Source: Limnomonas spitsbergensis (lineage: Eukaryota > Chlorophyta > Chlorophyceae > Chlamydomonadales). From it: 64,000 nucleotides of DNA. The translations under genes and the position numbers were made by a program. Below, piece by piece: positions 63,710-64,000 of the stretch (position 1 is the first letter of the stretch; each line of letters starts with the position of its first letter). Location of the stretch: NCBI GenBank assembly GCA_037349105.1, contig JAYJMM010000040.1:558001-622000 (forward strand), written 5' to 3'. The notes under the pieces are model-generated. The model worked only from the letters and a program-made list of their open reading frames with translations. It was not told where the DNA came from and searched no databases.

Positions 63710-64000
63710 ACATGGCCAATACCGCATGGCCATGCACAGATGCACGTTTAGAATGACCTTCACGTATGTATTGGTACTAGACTACCGGCCACGCACACTG
63801 ACTGACGTCTGCGGCTGGCGGCGGCAAAAAAAGGCTACCCAAGTCCCCAAGGGCTGACCTCTGTCTATTCCATATTTGGCCCCGACAGCTTTATCTCCTT
63901 CTCCTCCATAGCTGCTGGGGGGCAATACGCATCAGTACTCATCAAGCAGTATTGCTAACCCGGTCCACCGGCACCATGGCCCAGGCTGTGCATTGTAACT
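63710..64000. other. Unassigned sequence at the right edge
   Basis: No feature supported up to the end of the window. Confidence 0.4.

Overview
The window looks like repeat-rich, probably heterochromatic nuclear DNA of a eukaryote. I found no host housekeeping gene, rRNA or tRNA. Almost everything is LTR retrotransposon or tandem repeat. The elements (a chromodomain Ty3/gypsy element and very long gypsy-like elements with a PHD finger behind the integrase) suggest a green alga or another protist, but the species cannot be fixed from the sequence.

Layout. 1-1430 (minus strand): LTR and leader of a giant element, a diverged relative of element A (here 'copy D'). 1431-9153 (plus): element B, a decayed gypsy-like element with gag, protease, an unknown two-ORF cassette, a membrane-segment ORF and a reverse transcriptase cut off before its YxDD box. 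9154-22755 and 51679-58339: one tandem array of a ~3.9-kb higher-order unit, itself made of older ~1.1-1.4-kb subrepeats and 13/40-bp minisatellites. 22756-51678: an insertion splitting unit 4 of that array. It is element A: a 630-bp partial 5' LTR, ~13.4 kb of internal sequence with very long ORFs, a deleted RT/RNase H/integrase core, an integrase tail plus PHD finger, then nine head-to-tail 862-bp LTR units. LTR unit 4 is interrupted at 40147-47277 by a complete chromovirus (gag, protease, RT, RNase H, integrase, chromodomain) with identical-looking 403-bp LTRs and a 5-bp target duplication. About 58.6-61.75 kb: element C, a more heavily deleted relative of A (gag and PHD tail only). 61.75-64.0 kb: mostly non-coding, with a 40-bp minisatellite and a possible integrase fragment.

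Inferred order of events: B decayed and abuts the 3.9-kb array; A inserted into the array; its LTR multiplied to nine copies; the chromovirus inserted last, since it sits in one LTR copy only.

Most notable observations: (1) a perfect 24-bp inverted repeat between the LTR of A and the position just behind it where a tRNA primer site would lie, with a changed but still pairing version in copy D, which suggests self-primed reverse transcription; (2) nine tandem LTRs with no internal sequence between them; (3) in the chromovirus, gag and pol lie in one frame separated by one UAG with a perfect 7-bp stem 8-9 nt downstream, and element A also has a lone in-frame UAG; (4) signal-peptide-like segments just before the RT in A and B; (5) ~1,500 residues of unrecognised coding sequence between protease and RT in A, and an apparent remnant of a methyltransferase-like motif at its deletion junction.
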